Shown here piece by piece: positions 48,312-60,279 of a stretch of 64,000 bases of DNA. The stretch lies in the NCBI GenBank assembly GCA_903813345.2, contig CAIIXF020000001.1:23393915-23457914 (forward strand), written 5' to 3'. The notes under the pieces were generated by a model. That model did no database searches. It saw only the letters and a list, made by a program, of their open reading frames with translations, and was not told the origin of the DNA. Numbering within the stretch: the first letter of the stretch is position 1; each line of letters begins with the position of its first letter. Source of the DNA: Owenia fusiformis. Its lineage: Eukaryota; Annelida; Polychaeta; Sabellida; Oweniidae. The position numbers were made by a program, and so were the translations under genes.

Positions 48312-48961
48312 GGTGGAATTGGACCTGCCCATGTCCGTGCTTCCAAGAAATCACAAGGGATGGTGGGCATCACTCACATATTCAAATATTTTTAAAACAC
48401 ACAATTTATCCATGAAGGGATTACAAAGTAGCCCGGACAGAATTGTTCAAGGGTCGCTTTTTCTTTGATAACTTTTTTAATTTTCAGTTTTATCAAAGAT
48501 TAGTTACATATTTGAAAACTAGGGAAAATTCTGACATACAAAGAAATATTTTTTGAACATCTCTTAATATATTGATATTAAGCCTATATGCGTTCATAAA
48601 ATGAGTGACGCAAATACATAAGCTTAATTCATCATTTTGTCTCATATTTGCTCAAAAATGGCAGCATGTTTCGTGAATATGAATGTTCAGTGGAAAAATA
48701 ATATCCAAATATTCCAATCTTGGTGTCCAATGACCAATCATAAAATACAAGAAGTCATTCTCCCTTCAAGGGTCATGAAGTCAATTCTATTGCAATGGTC
48801 GGCGCGGGGGTCATGTGTTCAAGAGGATGTGAAAAGCGGTGGCGCCCCAATGCAGTGCGGGGTGTGATGAGAGTAAGCCTAGGTCTCATGAAGCTAGTCA
48901 AGGAGTACATACCGAAGGGTTGATGCACAATGGTGTTCGGCTAGTTAGCTGAATCTTGCAG
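48312..48961. other. no gene seen
   Basis: A short open frame at 48637-48867 lacks splice context and family features. Confidence 0.4.
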
Positions 48962-48963
48962 TA

Positions 48964-49603
48964 CAGGGTGTCCCGAAAGTATGCCCCCCCTAGGCAGACA
49001 TATAACAGTGTCGTCATAGTATGTGTCATATATCATTTTAAAGCTTATCCAAGGTTACATTGATTCGCCAAGTATCATGTTTCAACTCCCAAATGTGAAA
49101 AAATGACAGGCATTTCAAAATTTGGTGTTTGGTCAAAATTAAGTTCAATTTTACACCAAATCACTAGTCAATGTGTCCTCCCGGGCCATCTTAACAGCAG
49201 CAATTCTTTTCGGATCGGATGGATATTGAGTTAGAAAAAGAGAACGGTGAGGGTAGAAACTCTAAGGAAACTCTTCTAAAGTGCCTTAACAGGTTTTAAA
49301 ACGGTTATAAAATTCCACACCCCTATTTGAAGGGCTTTTAAGGTCATATCTGAAAAGAATTGCTGCTGTTAACATGGCCAAGGGGGGATTCATTGACTAG
49401 TAATGTGGTGTAAAATTGAACTTTATTTTGGCAAAACACTAACTTTTAAAATGACTGTAACTTTTTCCCATTTGGGAGTTAAACCATGATACTTGGCAAA
49501 TCAATGTAACTTTGGATAAGCTTTAAAATGATATATGATACATTCTATGAGGTCACTGGTATATGTCTGCCTAGGGGGGGGGGCATACTTTCGGGACACC
49601 CTG
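48964..49603. mobile_element. 640-base mariner/Tc1-type palindromic MITE
   Basis: Ends CAGGGTGTCCCGAAAGTATG and CATACTTTCGGGACACCCTG are exact reverse complements, with TA on both outer sides (48962-48963 and 49604-49605). Arms of about 260 bases pair imperfectly (for example TAACAGCAGCAATTCTTTTC near 49192 with GAAAAGAATTGCTGCTGTTA near 49353). The CAGGGTGTCCC terminus with a TA target is a known mariner-superfamily form. No transposase is present. Confidence 0.85.
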
Positions 49604-49605
49604 TA

Positions 49606-50619
49606 GTCATAAAATGTGCAGATTTCAGTTTTTTGTTTTAACATTTCGCCATGGTTATGATAGATAAGTGCTGTGGTAACATAAGCTGATCAAAGGGATA
49701 GTTAATGGTGTGCTCATTTAATGTTAGGCTTAGGCCTACCATAGGATACATCATACAGGAATATAAAGTACTGGTAGCTATAAACTGAAACCTTATGCTA
49801 TATTAGTTTCACACGGATGCCGTGAAATACGCAATCATATGACGTGCACGGACCTGGGGACAATTCGGGAAATACGGGCTAATCTCAGCTCTTTAAGCGG
49901 TAATATCTGCCTTATTTAAAAAGCTAACTGTGTGCTTTATATATCATTTTGAAGTATTTTTTATTTGCATTTCTGACTGAAATTATTTTTCCTTGAAAAG
50001 TTTAATGGGATCTACCATATTTTTAAAGTTAATTGTACCCCGACATCGTCAAATACGCTGTAAAACGTAACATTTCACGCTTACACGGTTCGTTGAAATC
50101 GACATAACTTTTGAAATACTGATCAGAATTTTATTCAAATTTTATTCAATAGAACATGCGCATTTATGACGTCACAATTGCATAAAGGATACAAGTTTAA
50201 ATTTTCTAAAATATGAACGCTTTAAAAAATTTCAAAATTCGGTGTAAGGCTTTGAAGGCGAAGGAGACTAGCAATAAGTTGACCTTTATTTAACCTTCTT
50301 ATTTAGGTCTGATTAAAACAAAAATTAACCGCACAATATTGTCATGGCGAAATTTACAAAACAATAACCGATTTCTTTTATTTCAAATAATATCAATAAG
50401 AGCTGCTTTTAGAGAAGTTGAAAAATGTCAACGCATCGATTTTTTACTACAAATTCCATACATATCAATTTTTACTAACGCCCCGAGTGGATATCCTGAC
50501 CGTTTAGTTTTCAAAAATCAAAAACATTTTAGAAATATTGTCCTCGAGATCTTAGGATTGAATAAGAATAAAATATCTTATCTTTAGGTTGACTAAACGT
50601 GACAAAATGTAACGCTTGT
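49606..50619. other. no gene seen
   Basis: AT-rich intergenic DNA. An 82-codon frame at 50339-50587 shows no family features. Confidence 0.4.
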
Positions 50620-50925
50620 CTTTGGCGTAGCGTGGGTATTTTATGACTGAGTGTACGCCACGAGTGAGCGAAGCGAACGAGCTTTGAGGGGGCGGGTTCT
50701 TTCCCCCAAGAAAGTTTGAAAAAATTAGATTGCATTTGAAGCGTTCTGCCGGGGGCGTTTTAAATACGAAATTCCGACTACGAAAAAATGATATGGATTA
50801 ATAAAATGTTAGGCCATTACTTCAGAATATTAAACGTGGGTCATTTCAATATCAAAAATTCACGTTTCTCTAAACTTTGAGAGTACGCTATGGCGTTTTA
50901 TGCGTATATGACGCTACGCCACTGT
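50620..50925. mobile_element. hAT-like nonautonomous element
   Basis: Left end TTTGGCGTAGCGTGGGTAT and right end ATATGACGCTACGCCACTG are imperfect inverted repeats. An internal GAGTGAGCGAAGCGAACGAG motif resembles subterminal repeats of hAT MITEs. No 8-base duplication was verified. Confidence 0.5.
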
Positions 50926-51193
50926 TGACGTTATAAGGCTGAACTTGCGCCCTATAACCTACTGCCCATTATTTTGTTAAATGGTATTTTGACGCCATGA
51001 TGTTACGCTAATTGACAATTGTCCCCAGTTTCGTGCGACGTGTAGCTGCTATTCAAAAATCACTCTGGCCTTGCATTGTGTAAATATTGCTACTCTATGA
51101 ATATATAAAAATTTATCAGTTAGAAGATGTCGCTAGTATCAATGTTTGTGGACTTTTATAAGTTGCTAGAATTCACTCGATCATTCAGCGATC

Positions 51194-51265
51194 GGGGATG
51201 TAGCTCAGCGGTAGAGCGCGTGCTTTGCATGTACGAGGCCCCGGGTTCGAACCCCGGCATCTCCA
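51194..51265 (+). tRNA. trnA-UGC: tRNA-Ala (UGC anticodon)
   Basis: A 72-base intronless cloverleaf. The acceptor stem GGGGATG pairs with CATCTCC (one G-U), with discriminator A. The A box is TAGCTCAGCGGTAGAGC, the anticodon loop has TGC in TTTGCAT, and the T arm is CCGGGTTCGAACCCCGG with B box GGTTCGAACCC. CCA is not encoded. It reads GCN alanine codons, mainly GCA. It lies alone in intergenic DNA. Confidence 0.97.
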
Positions 51266-51274
51266 GAAGCTTTC

Positions 51275-51278
51275 TTTT
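51275..51278 (+). terminator. RNA polymerase III terminator of tRNA-Ala
   Basis: First TTTT run 10 bases after the tRNA 3' end, with several more T-runs directly behind it. Confidence 0.75.
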
Positions 51279-51486
51279 CTTTATTTTTCATTTGTTTTTT
51301 CTTTTGTTTTTAAGATTCACATGTTTTGTGACTGTAATGGTTTATTGTTTCTTTGTAACTTTTTAGCAATGAAATCAATATATTAATCCTGAAAACGATT
51401 TAACGACCTGTAGAATACAACGTTATTACTTTACGAGTATCTGTAGAAATATCAATAATGTGACGGTTGATATAAAGAAGTTATTT

Positions 51487-51590
51487 ACAAGACGGGATTC
51501 GATATCATATTCGACATGTAAATAACGACCTTAATTTTTACAAGATGGGATTCGATATCATATTCGACATGTGAATAACGACCTTAATTT
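51487..51590. repeat. 53-base tandem duplication
   Basis: Two units, ACAAGACGGGATTCGATATC... and ACAAGATGGGATTCGATATC..., adjoin at 51539/51540 and differ at a few positions. Confidence 0.85.
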
Positions 51591-51833
51591 ATCCCGGCTT
51601 ATACCATGGTCAAGAGCAATAGCTAGTACCTAGTTATAAAGTCCTCTGTTGAACAAGAGAAAAATATGTTTAACTCTTAGAAACATTTAAGTTACATATT
51701 ATCCCGCCCTAACGTGCATTGAGAATTTAAGAAAAAGAAAAACATAAAACTTAAAAAAAATTGAAAAATCAAAATTATTTTTCAACTAAATAATTAACTT
51801 TTTGGAAAAAAATGTAAAATTTTCAAAGGTGCA

Positions 51834-52528
51834 TGTGCAGTATGGGAAGTGATTTTAGACGGTCATATCTTTTACCTTGAGCACTTTCTGGCCACAAATG
51901 CAGTGGTTTCTATTAAGACTATATGTTTTCTTTCAAGTGAAGTCACCATACTACTAAAATATCAATCCAACTATCTGAAAAATTATGGTTTAGGACCCCA
52001 CCTTGGCTCTTTTTTAAAATTGTTTGGCTTATTTTCTAAAAAGAGGATCTTGTTTTTCTCAATTTAAACATACTGAACGTTTCTGAAAAGGGGATGGGTA
52101 CTGATTACTGAAATGCGTGAAAGTTAAAAACCACATATCCCATGTAAATTTCACATAGAGAAAAGTAGTGCTATCTATTGTTTTCAGCATGATTTTGGTC
52201 ATCAAAAATTGATATCTTCACTAGATCACTTTCAATACCATTCTACTTTTGAAGAAGTTTTAGACCCCTTGTTGAATAATCTTTTCATGCGATAAAAATT
52301 AGAAAAAGAAGATCCTCTTTTGAGTTAATAGGTTCAACATTTTGATAAATTGTTGACATGTGGTCCGAATTCATAATTCTTTGAATTGTTCGATTAATAT
52401 TTTTATCATTGTGGGCATTTCACTTGAAAAAACATACTGCCTTAATAAAAACCATTGCATTTATGCTCAGAAAGTACTCATGGTGAAAGTATGACTGTCT
52501 AAAATTACTTGTCATACTGCAAATGGAC
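51834..52528. mobile_element. ~695-base fold-back element
   Basis: The left end (TGCAGTATGGGAAGTGATTT and about 100 bases inward) pairs imperfectly with the right end (AAAATTACTTGTCATACTGCA). The centre is unpaired AT-rich DNA. A segment near 52165-52215 resembles 56655-56710, suggesting a second decayed copy at about 56.4-57.1 kb. Confidence 0.55.
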
Positions 52529-52756
52529 CTTTACCCGTGATTATATCAATATCATCCCTGATATCATCTCTCTTATCCTTATATCATCTCTGATATCATC
52601 CCTGTCCCAAGTATGTGGTATTATACTACCAATATCATAAGTGATAATTATATTTTATCATATTACTTGCATTTTAATAAGTCAAGGGGATAGGATTGTA
52701 GCCAGTCTGATAAAAACAATAAACTTAACCAAGTACAGTACAATGGGCATTAAAAC

Positions 52757-52762
52757 TTTATT
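52757..52762 (-). terminator. candidate polyadenylation signal of the 53.0-54.5 kb gene
   Basis: TTTATT on the plus strand is AATAAA on the minus strand, 286 bases beyond the stop. Confidence 0.35.
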
Positions 52763-53047
52763 CATCATAATACAGAAAAATATGTGTATAAAAATAAAAA
52801 TGTAAGACTAAGAGTATAAATACTGAAGCTTCGTTACAACATGGACGTACGGAGAAAGCAATATCCATGATACTTGAAAAAATCCATTATATTATTAAAA
52901 GAATTCTGCCGACGCCGCTTTTACAAAAACATAAATATAAACATAAACAAAATTACATGTAGTTAATACATTACAATATAAATAATAAAATAATTATCAA
53001 CAGTGCAAAATATTTTAATGATTCCGATTCCATGAATTCAGATTTGC

Positions 53048-54527
53048 TTACATATTGAAGAAAATCTCAGGTGAATTGTGGGCTATGGTCACTATAACAA
53101 CCGTGTTACATTTGATATGTTCGGGTAATTTGTGATAAGTCTTTATTATTGTGTTTGCCACATTTGTCGAAGTAGCCCAGACGTGTAAAATTTGTTTCGA
53201 CCAATTCTCCAAAGAATTTTGTGTGGCTTGGATCACACCTGTAACAAAACAATGAAAACTTTCAGATACCTCATAAAATAAGTACATTTTAATAATTTTA
53301 AGGCATCGATTAGTTACATCATGGACTTTTATAGTTGCATGTTTTTATGTATTTACCTAAAAGATTACGGTATTAATCTAAGATTAATGAGTTACAATCT
53401 ATCAAGATCTATCAATCAAAGCAAAACATCATGTCACCCCACCTGTTAATTTCTTGACCAACAATTTCTCGGCGTCCTCATCTGTGTACTCCCCTCTGTA
53501 TTTCATTGCTCTGGTGACCGATACACCTAACCTCGTTGAGAACATCTCACACACATAATCTGTGATAGACCCACCCTCAGGGAAGTATGACACCTCCATC
53601 TCAGTCTGAAATTCAGTAAATTAGTTATAATACAATTATTCATTATTAGTGGATTGGATTAAGACTTGATTTACATACATTACATGCCGAAGACAAGTGA
53701 CCGAGAAATATTATAATCAAAGCCTTTCTACAACGCACATGTACATGTACTCTCTCATATTCTCATTAATCATGGAAAGATGGTCATTAAAAATTGTTAT
53801 CTAATTTGGCAAAAGCAATTTTGTTGAAAAAAAACATTATCAAAATTTTAGTTTGAAATGCTTGGAAAGCCAAATAAACAATGTTGATTTTAAATGATTC
53901 TCAGAGGTGGACCAATGCAACGTACCCTACAGCTCTCCTTCTGTCGCTTCGCTCGCACTGATATAAACCTAAAAAATCACACCCGCTTGAAATTTGCTGG
54001 CTCAGCCCCTGATGCCTGATCACATCTTTTAATCTTACCTTCAATAGTTTTGCACCGAAGCATCTTTTGAGCACCTCGTATGACATAACTTCAGATATAA
54101 CAGAACTTCCTCCAGCATTTGGGACATCCTGCAACTTCTGAGCATGTTCTGATAATTTCATGTTCCTTACTCTGCGAAAAGGATCATATTCGTATTGTAT
54201 CAGTCCTCCTTCTTTGTTATCATTGATACATTTGATTAATTTGAAATATTCATTTAATCTCACTGAAAAGTTTTCACCAATGTAAATATTTACACTTTTA
54301 GTTTTTTGCCCAGTTTTGGGGGTGAATGTCTCCAATTTGCTTTTGAGGCAACTTTGGGGACTTGTTGCAGTTTTTGAGAACGCATTTTTCTTGTTTTTGA
54401 GGCTGGAATTTAGGGGAGATGTAATGGTCACTTTCCCCGGAATGTTCCTTTTGTGTTGTCGTGAACCCCGACCCCCGGGACCCCGACCGCCGATGGTGTT
54501 TTCGATGTGTCGTTTTCGTTGCTGCAT
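53048..54527 (-). CDS. unnamed protein that looks conserved, three exons, 280 aa
   Basis: Minus-strand exons are 54527-54039 (donor GTAAGA), 53605-53443 (acceptor TTTCAG, donor GTGGGG) and 53238-53048 (acceptor TTACAG, stop at the end). They join in phase to 843 bases. The start is the first ATG after an in-frame TGA. Residues 1-75 are basic and low-complexity (Arg, Lys, Ser, Thr, Gly), probably disordered. From about residue 80 there is a compact alpha/beta-looking domain with NIYIGENFSVRLNEYF, ISEVMSYEVLKRCFGAKLLK, then TEMEVSYFPEGGSITDYVC, GVSVTRAMKYRGEYT, and a C-terminal block with WSKQILHVWATST and NTVVIVTIAHNSPEIFF. The spacing and composition look like a conserved eukaryotic family, but I cannot name it and give no function. 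No signal peptide or membrane segment is present. Confidence 0.75.
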
Positions 54528-54577
54528 TGTTCATTGTTTTCCGTGTCATTATATGTGCCATTATAGCTGTTGTCTTT

Positions 54578-54627
54578 GCCTGTGTGGTTCAGTGGTAGAT
54601 TCGCCTGTTTGGTTCAGTGGTAGATTT
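54578..54627 (+). repeat. 25-base tandem duplication carrying a tRNA-like A box
   Basis: GCCTGTGTGGTTCAGTGGTA and GCCTGTTTGGTTCAGTGGTA start 25 bases apart. TGGTTCAGTGGTAGA matches the D-arm/A-box of tRNA-Gly/Glu. No B box or cloverleaf follows, so it is a fragment. It lies just upstream of the minus-strand gene start. Confidence 0.5.
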
Positions 54628-54639
54628 ATAATTCAAGGC

Positions 54640-55979
54640 GTGATCGTATGGGTTCTTTTCATAATTATTCGTGTCTGATGAAATTACTACGACACCAAGC
54701 TTTATAGTAAAAATTTCATCAATGAATCCAAATATAGCAAATGAGTAATGATTGGCCAATCAAAAGAGAAGAGAGTGACATCACTTTCCTTTTATGGATT
54801 TTAGGTAGCGATACAATTACGTATTTCGTCGTTATATTATTTACGAAGATTATCTTTTGGCATAATTATGAGTTCGTTTATTATTCTTACTATTTATTTG
54901 CATTATACTTTATATAAATATAACTTCAAGTATCAAGTATATTGTAGGCCTAAAGTACGAAAACATCTTATCCCAATTTAGAAACTAGGTCATTGAAAGA
55001 TGAACAATTTTCATCTCTCCTTTCAAGATTTTAATCGATCAAGGATATTACAATGTACTTCATAAGATAAAGGACACCACTGTACACATTCTGGTGAGTT
55101 ATACGTTTTATACATTCCAATTTAATCCCTTTCTTAGGTGTACCGCTGCATTCGAGTAATTTTGGAACCATATTTTCACTTCCTCTTTCAACTTCAACTT
55201 GAACTTCCAAGAAATAATCAAAATCGAAAATGAAAACAAATATACAAGTATAGGCCGCCATTTATCTATCTGATTTTTGGGCTAATGTAACATGCAAGAT
55301 CTGATACAGTCACAAATAGGCTTCATAGATGTTAGGTGCATTCATGCACCCTCTGGGTCTCTGAGGATCTTGTTGGCCTTACGACAATCCAACGCATTAG
55401 AGGCGGTGTTCACCGTCTACATAGATGTCGGAAAGATTATTTTGTAGGACTGATACACAGTGAGCACCATCAATCTTCATTATTCATTATGTTATGTTAG
55501 ATATTAGATAGATTATGCTGACTATGGACTGATAGCTACAGTTGGGAACATAAAGAATTACTAGACTAGGGCAAAGAGGTGTAACGTCGACTGGTGGGAT
55601 TAAGTCGACATAAATGACGGGGTAACTTCGACACTTACTTATTAGAAGTAGAATTTCCGTTTCCGCCATTTGTTTGATTTCTGGAAAAATAAAATCTTGC
55701 GAGATCTCGATCCATGCGATAAAAAAACATGGCTTCCCCCAAGACTGTAACACCTCTAGTAACAAATATGCAAATTAATTTACTCCATTGGTCATTTTGA
55801 ATGGCACATCCTATGTAAACAAATAATTTTCCAATCCCAAATTTTAACATATGTGGGCTATAGTCTGAATATTTTCATTTCAAATTTCAAAAAGATTTCA
55901 GACTAGAGGTCTGTGATATTCCCAGGAATACTCATTTTCTGTTCAAAAACATTTACAATACAATATGTAAAACACAGAA
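54640..55979. other. no supported gene
   Basis: Upstream region of the minus-strand gene, then AT-rich DNA. Short minus-strand frames at 55031-55261 and 55487-55850 show no family features or splice support. Confidence 0.4.
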
Positions 55980-56389
55980 TCACGCGGTACTAACTTTGAC
56001 CGTTAATTTGAATTTTTGACCTACCAGATGCTTGAAAATCAAGGATTGCGAGTCTCATACTGGACCGTTTTTCTTCAAACTTATACGATTAAAAGCAAAA
56101 CTAAATTGCCTTTCTGTCGGTGCATTACTTTATTGTAAAGAGTCCCTCGTTCTAGCAGCGTTTTGGTCCCCAGCTGTTAGAAGGCCTTCTTACAGCTGGG
56201 GACCAAAATGCCACTGGAAGTAGGGACTCTGTTTAAGAGAATAATGTGCCATCAGAAAGGGATTTTTGAAATGCTTTGAATGGAACAAGTTTGAAGAAAA
56301 ACGTTGCAGAATGAGACTCGTAATCCTTGATTTTCAAACATCCGGTAGGTCAAAAATTCAAATTAACAGTCGAAGTTAGGACCGCGTGA
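55980..56389. mobile_element. 410-base near-complete palindrome
   Basis: Ends TCACGCGGT and ACCGCGTGA. Arms pair along almost their entire length (for example AATTTGAATTTTTGACCTAC with GTAGGTCAAAAATTCAAATT), and the centre is GGTCCCCAGCTG...CAGCTGGGGACC around 56167-56208. No coding capacity. Confidence 0.75.
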
Positions 56390-58275
56390 GTATATATGGT
56401 CAATAAAAGTCGCAATTCTTGATAAAAAGAAGTGGAAATCCCTGAAGATATCATCACCTAACTTCTAATTCAAGTCATGTTATCACAGTAAATGGGTAGC
56501 TCGCATATTTCTGTTATACAAATATTAATTTGTAAAAAGTAAACATTTTATAAGCTGAGAAGGAATTTCCCGCTTTGACATGAAATCATCAAAATTTGTG
56601 AAGGTAGACAAGGAAAAAAAGTATGACATTTTCTACCTGTCCTTAAAATAAAAAACTCATGTGATCCATTGCTTTCAGCTTAATTTTGGTCAACCATAAT
56701 GGATATTCTTAAAACCCCTGAAGGAATCACTTATTCCTAAAACAATGCTATTTGTTAACTGTGTGTCAAAATGCAACATTTTGATGCAACAAAAATTGAA
56801 AAAGCAGGGATGGAAGGGGTTGAAAATCAGGACAACATTTCAGAAAAAACATGTGGGTGGGCTGTTTGCATCTTTCCTGTCTCAAAGTCGAAATTATTTT
56901 ATGATCTCTATGAGTAGTTTTCCTGGAGGTAATTTATTGGCCTAACATATGCACCTGTTTAAATCCTCAGAAAATAGCCAAAATCCATATGATTGCATGA
57001 TATCTGTTGCGACACTTTCCGTCCTCTTTTCATGAAATAAAAAGCAAAATTGTTGAAAATTGAAATCGTGAATTCACTTAAAGTTTAACGCATAATCACA
57101 TAAATATTCCAGAGGATCCAGAAACTTTGTTGTTGAAATTTCTTGTGAAGCTTTAGAATATTAAAAAAATTAATTCACATATTCATCATGTTCCTTCAAT
57201 GCAAATGATACATACAGTACACATACTGAATAAAACAGGTTTTTGAGGGTTACAAATAGATAAAGGTTATATGCGCTTAACATCCAAAGTCTACTTTATG
57301 CATATACATATATTGGAACCATTTTTATTATATGAGCTCTGGACACTTCATTGGAATCATGTTAGTCTATGTTAAATGAGTATTTGATTTATATATTTAT
57401 AACCTAATTAGTTATAAACCAAAGTTGAAGTTGAAAGATAACATTCTTAATATTGAGTATAGAGAACTGATGATCAGTTTAATTATTGATAAAGACCATA
57501 TATCTTAGAAGGGTGTTTACAGGCCATCCCCCAGATGCTATAAGACCAAATATATAACATGGTCGTTATCAAACAATTTTGCCTGTCCTTGACATTTGTC
57601 CCTTCATCTATAACCAAAAGTCTTCCGGACAAATGAAAACTGCCATTTTTTAACCTAATGCACACTCGGATCCATTTTATAGGGAGGAGTCCACGCAGAT
57701 AATTTATATCATTTGTCCAATTGAGAACCAATTTTAAACCTTTTTTGAGAATTCATCAAAATATCATGTTTGTTAGAATATACAGACTTAACATCAGAGC
57801 CCATTGGTCGTACCATATAAAAGGTGAAGGGGTGCTATTAGAAACACAAATGATGGTTGCTTGGAAAACAAAGGAATATCATGAATCGTTCTACTGTAAT
57901 ATTCTATCGCAAATTAAATTGTTGAAGGATCTCTACAATGTCCTTGGTTTGGGTACTGTATAACATGAAATATTGCTGTGGATATAAAGTTGCCGATTGC
58001 CGAATGTAAAACAGAAACGGCAACATAAAATTCAGAAATATAATTAAGTAATTGAAGATCAATCTTTGTGGGCGATAATATGGTAGTTGTCTAATGTGTG
58101 TCAACTTACTTTAATAGGGTAATTTTCTAACAAGTATCAACTTACTATACTTTAACAAAAATCATAAATAAAATACAATAAAATCGAAGCTTTATTCCCC
58201 AGCATGAAATTACAATAAAAAGTCATGTTAAAAAGTTAAAATGTCAGAATCTAATTGTATCCAAGTGCTTTGGAA
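56390..58275. other. no supported gene
   Basis: AT-rich. A probable decayed relative of the 51.8-52.5 kb element lies at about 56.4-57.1 kb. Frames at 57483-57731 (minus) and 57721-57963 (plus) have no recognisable features. Confidence 0.4.
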
Positions 58276-58337
58276 ATCCCAGTATTAAAAGTTTTTAATC
58301 CCGATATTAAAAGTTTTTAATCCCGATATTAAAAGTT
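58276..58337. repeat. 22-base tandem repeat, about three units
   Basis: ATCCCGATATTAAAAGTTTT recurs three times in direct succession with one variant first unit. Confidence 0.8.
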
Positions 58338-59730
58338 AAAATCACTCAAATGTCACTCATAATGTCAGGATGTCAGGTTTTCTGAGTCAGTAAAATGAAG
58401 GTGATTAAAATTCAGTTGTAAATCAAAATTATATTAGAGGTGTCAGCTTAGCAATATTTTATTTGGCTTTGCATTTAGGGGTGTCAGGTCGGCAAACTTT
58501 TATTCGGCAATAACAATTTTAATCCAATTCGGAAAATAAAGCACCCGGATTTAATACATGTTATACAGTATTTTATAGAAATACCTATTTAATCCAATGA
58601 TCATCATCAGGATCAGTTCTATTGCAGCGTGATGACTTTTGTGTCTGTTATATTATTGGGTGGAGAATCATTCTGGTTTACAACACCCCCCCCCCCTCTT
58701 ATCTGTCATTTGCGAGAATGGTTTAGCCCACTTTGGAAAGACCAAGACAAAAGGGGGCACTGTTATTGCGCTTGGTGGAGAATATGTATCTGCTATTGTT
58801 AGAATAGGACCATATGCTAAACAGGTCTCTGTGTGGAACATTTATGGAATTTGGATGTTTTGGCATTGGTTCATGTTACATGCCAGCATAATTCAATTAA
58901 ACACCTCCCAGTGAATCTAATTACAGAACAGAATTAAGCTTGCATACATTTATATGGGTCTATCTGAGACGTAAACTGTAATGTGCAATGATAAACTTTC
59001 TGGAAAGCTGAACGGGAAACATCTGACAATTAATAAATATTTATACCTCCATGTAGATACAGATTACATATTGGTCGTTAAAAAGGCTCTTATTCAGATA
59101 AACACCACTGAATCAATAATGCTAACACCTTGGAATGTGAACACTTGAACAGTTTTATTCAGATCTAGCATTGTTCACTTTAAGGTATGTTCTCTTTTAG
59201 ACGTATGATGTCATTTTTTTTCATTTCATTGATTCACTTAAGAATACAGTTCAGAATAAAATCCTAAAGTCATAGATTGTTAACACATCAATGTGATTGC
59301 TCTCTTATTACTTTACTTGAATTTATGATCCATCATCACCAGTTGTGTTTTTCAGTGTTACATTGTATGTATGCTTGCTTTCTTAAAATATTGCCATTTG
59401 TGCTTCGTGGAAGGCCTCAAGACTCATTCTAGAAAACAATACGATCATCATGCAATGTTATTTATACCAGCTTGTAAAGGGTGTTGCCTGAGTATCTGAT
59501 ACCATGATTGTTAATATGATCAGGTTTTCATAATCATTGAAAATTGTCGAGCTAAATGTTACATTCCATGACATGAAGAAGGAGGACGAGGGAGCAGGGG
59601 CGGATCTGGGAACCAACAAGAGGGGGGGCAGATCCTCCAGTGGGGAGGGGCTGATTGCAGTCCCTGGATATACTGCTTTAGTATATTACAATCAATTACA
59701 AAGGGTTTCATTAGAATTTATGACAAAAGG
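58338..59730. other. no supported gene
   Basis: A poly-C tract at about 58685 and a GC-rich patch at 59590-59650 (GGGGCGGATCTGGGA, another relic of the CAGGGGCGGATCC element family). Upstream exons of the adaptor gene at 60.3 kb may lie here but were not identifiable. Confidence 0.35.
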
Positions 59731-59941
59731 CAGGCCCGTAGCCGGGGGGGGGGGGGGGGGGTCGATGGGTTCGAGCGAACCCCCCCTGGCCAAAAAATCT
59801 TTCAAAATCATGCAGTTTTCACCATTCTGAGCACTTTTTAAGTGATCTTGGCCATTTTTGAACCAGAATTGTCACAAGTGAACTCCCCCTGGAATTTTTC
59901 AAAAAGTGAACCCCCCTTGGCAAATCCTGGCTACGGGCCTG
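59731..59941. mobile_element. 211-base element with CAGGCCCGTAGCC ends
   Basis: Ends CAGGCCCGTAGCCGG and CCTGGCTACGGGCCTG are inverted. Inside, GCGAACCCCCCCTGGCCA and GTGAACCCCCCTTGGCAA repeat near each other. A run of 18 G adjoins the left end. Same general terminus type as the hAT-like elements above. Confidence 0.6.
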
Positions 59942-60279
59942 ACAGGAAATGTGAATTTGAAAACAAGAGGCGAAATAATTAGAAATAACTTTGAAACAGT
60001 TGCTATGGATCCCTCAAAACAGCAGGATAAACAACTGAAGAAAGTTTCCAGTTGTCTGAGGTCTGTTGCTAACGAATCTCTTACACTATTGTACCATTAT
60101 AAAACTAGTTGAGGGAGGCGGGTCAGAACCCAAAATATGTAAAATCTTATTAAAAGTTTTGCCATTTATCGTTTTTATCAGAAGAATTATTGTAGTCTGT
60201 TCAGTTTTAAGTAAAATTTTCACACCTGGTTGTAAAACCTGCTGTTTGCTTTAATGTCATGTTTTTACGTGTTTCAGGA

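Noticed and set aside
51127-51366. 79-codon frame over 51.1-51.4 kb
   Set aside because: Reads through the tRNA-Ala gene and the T-rich terminator; not a protein gene.
54298-54678. Overlapping frames on both strands (87 and 120 codons)
   Set aside because: Out-of-frame shadows of the basic first exon of the 53.0-54.5 kb gene.
57483-57963. Two frames of about 80 codons on opposite strands
   Set aside because: Overlap each other, lack splice context and show no recognisable motif.
59537-59830. 97-codon Gly-rich frame
   Set aside because: Runs through GGGGCGGATC-type and poly-G transposon sequence; the Gly run is the G tract.
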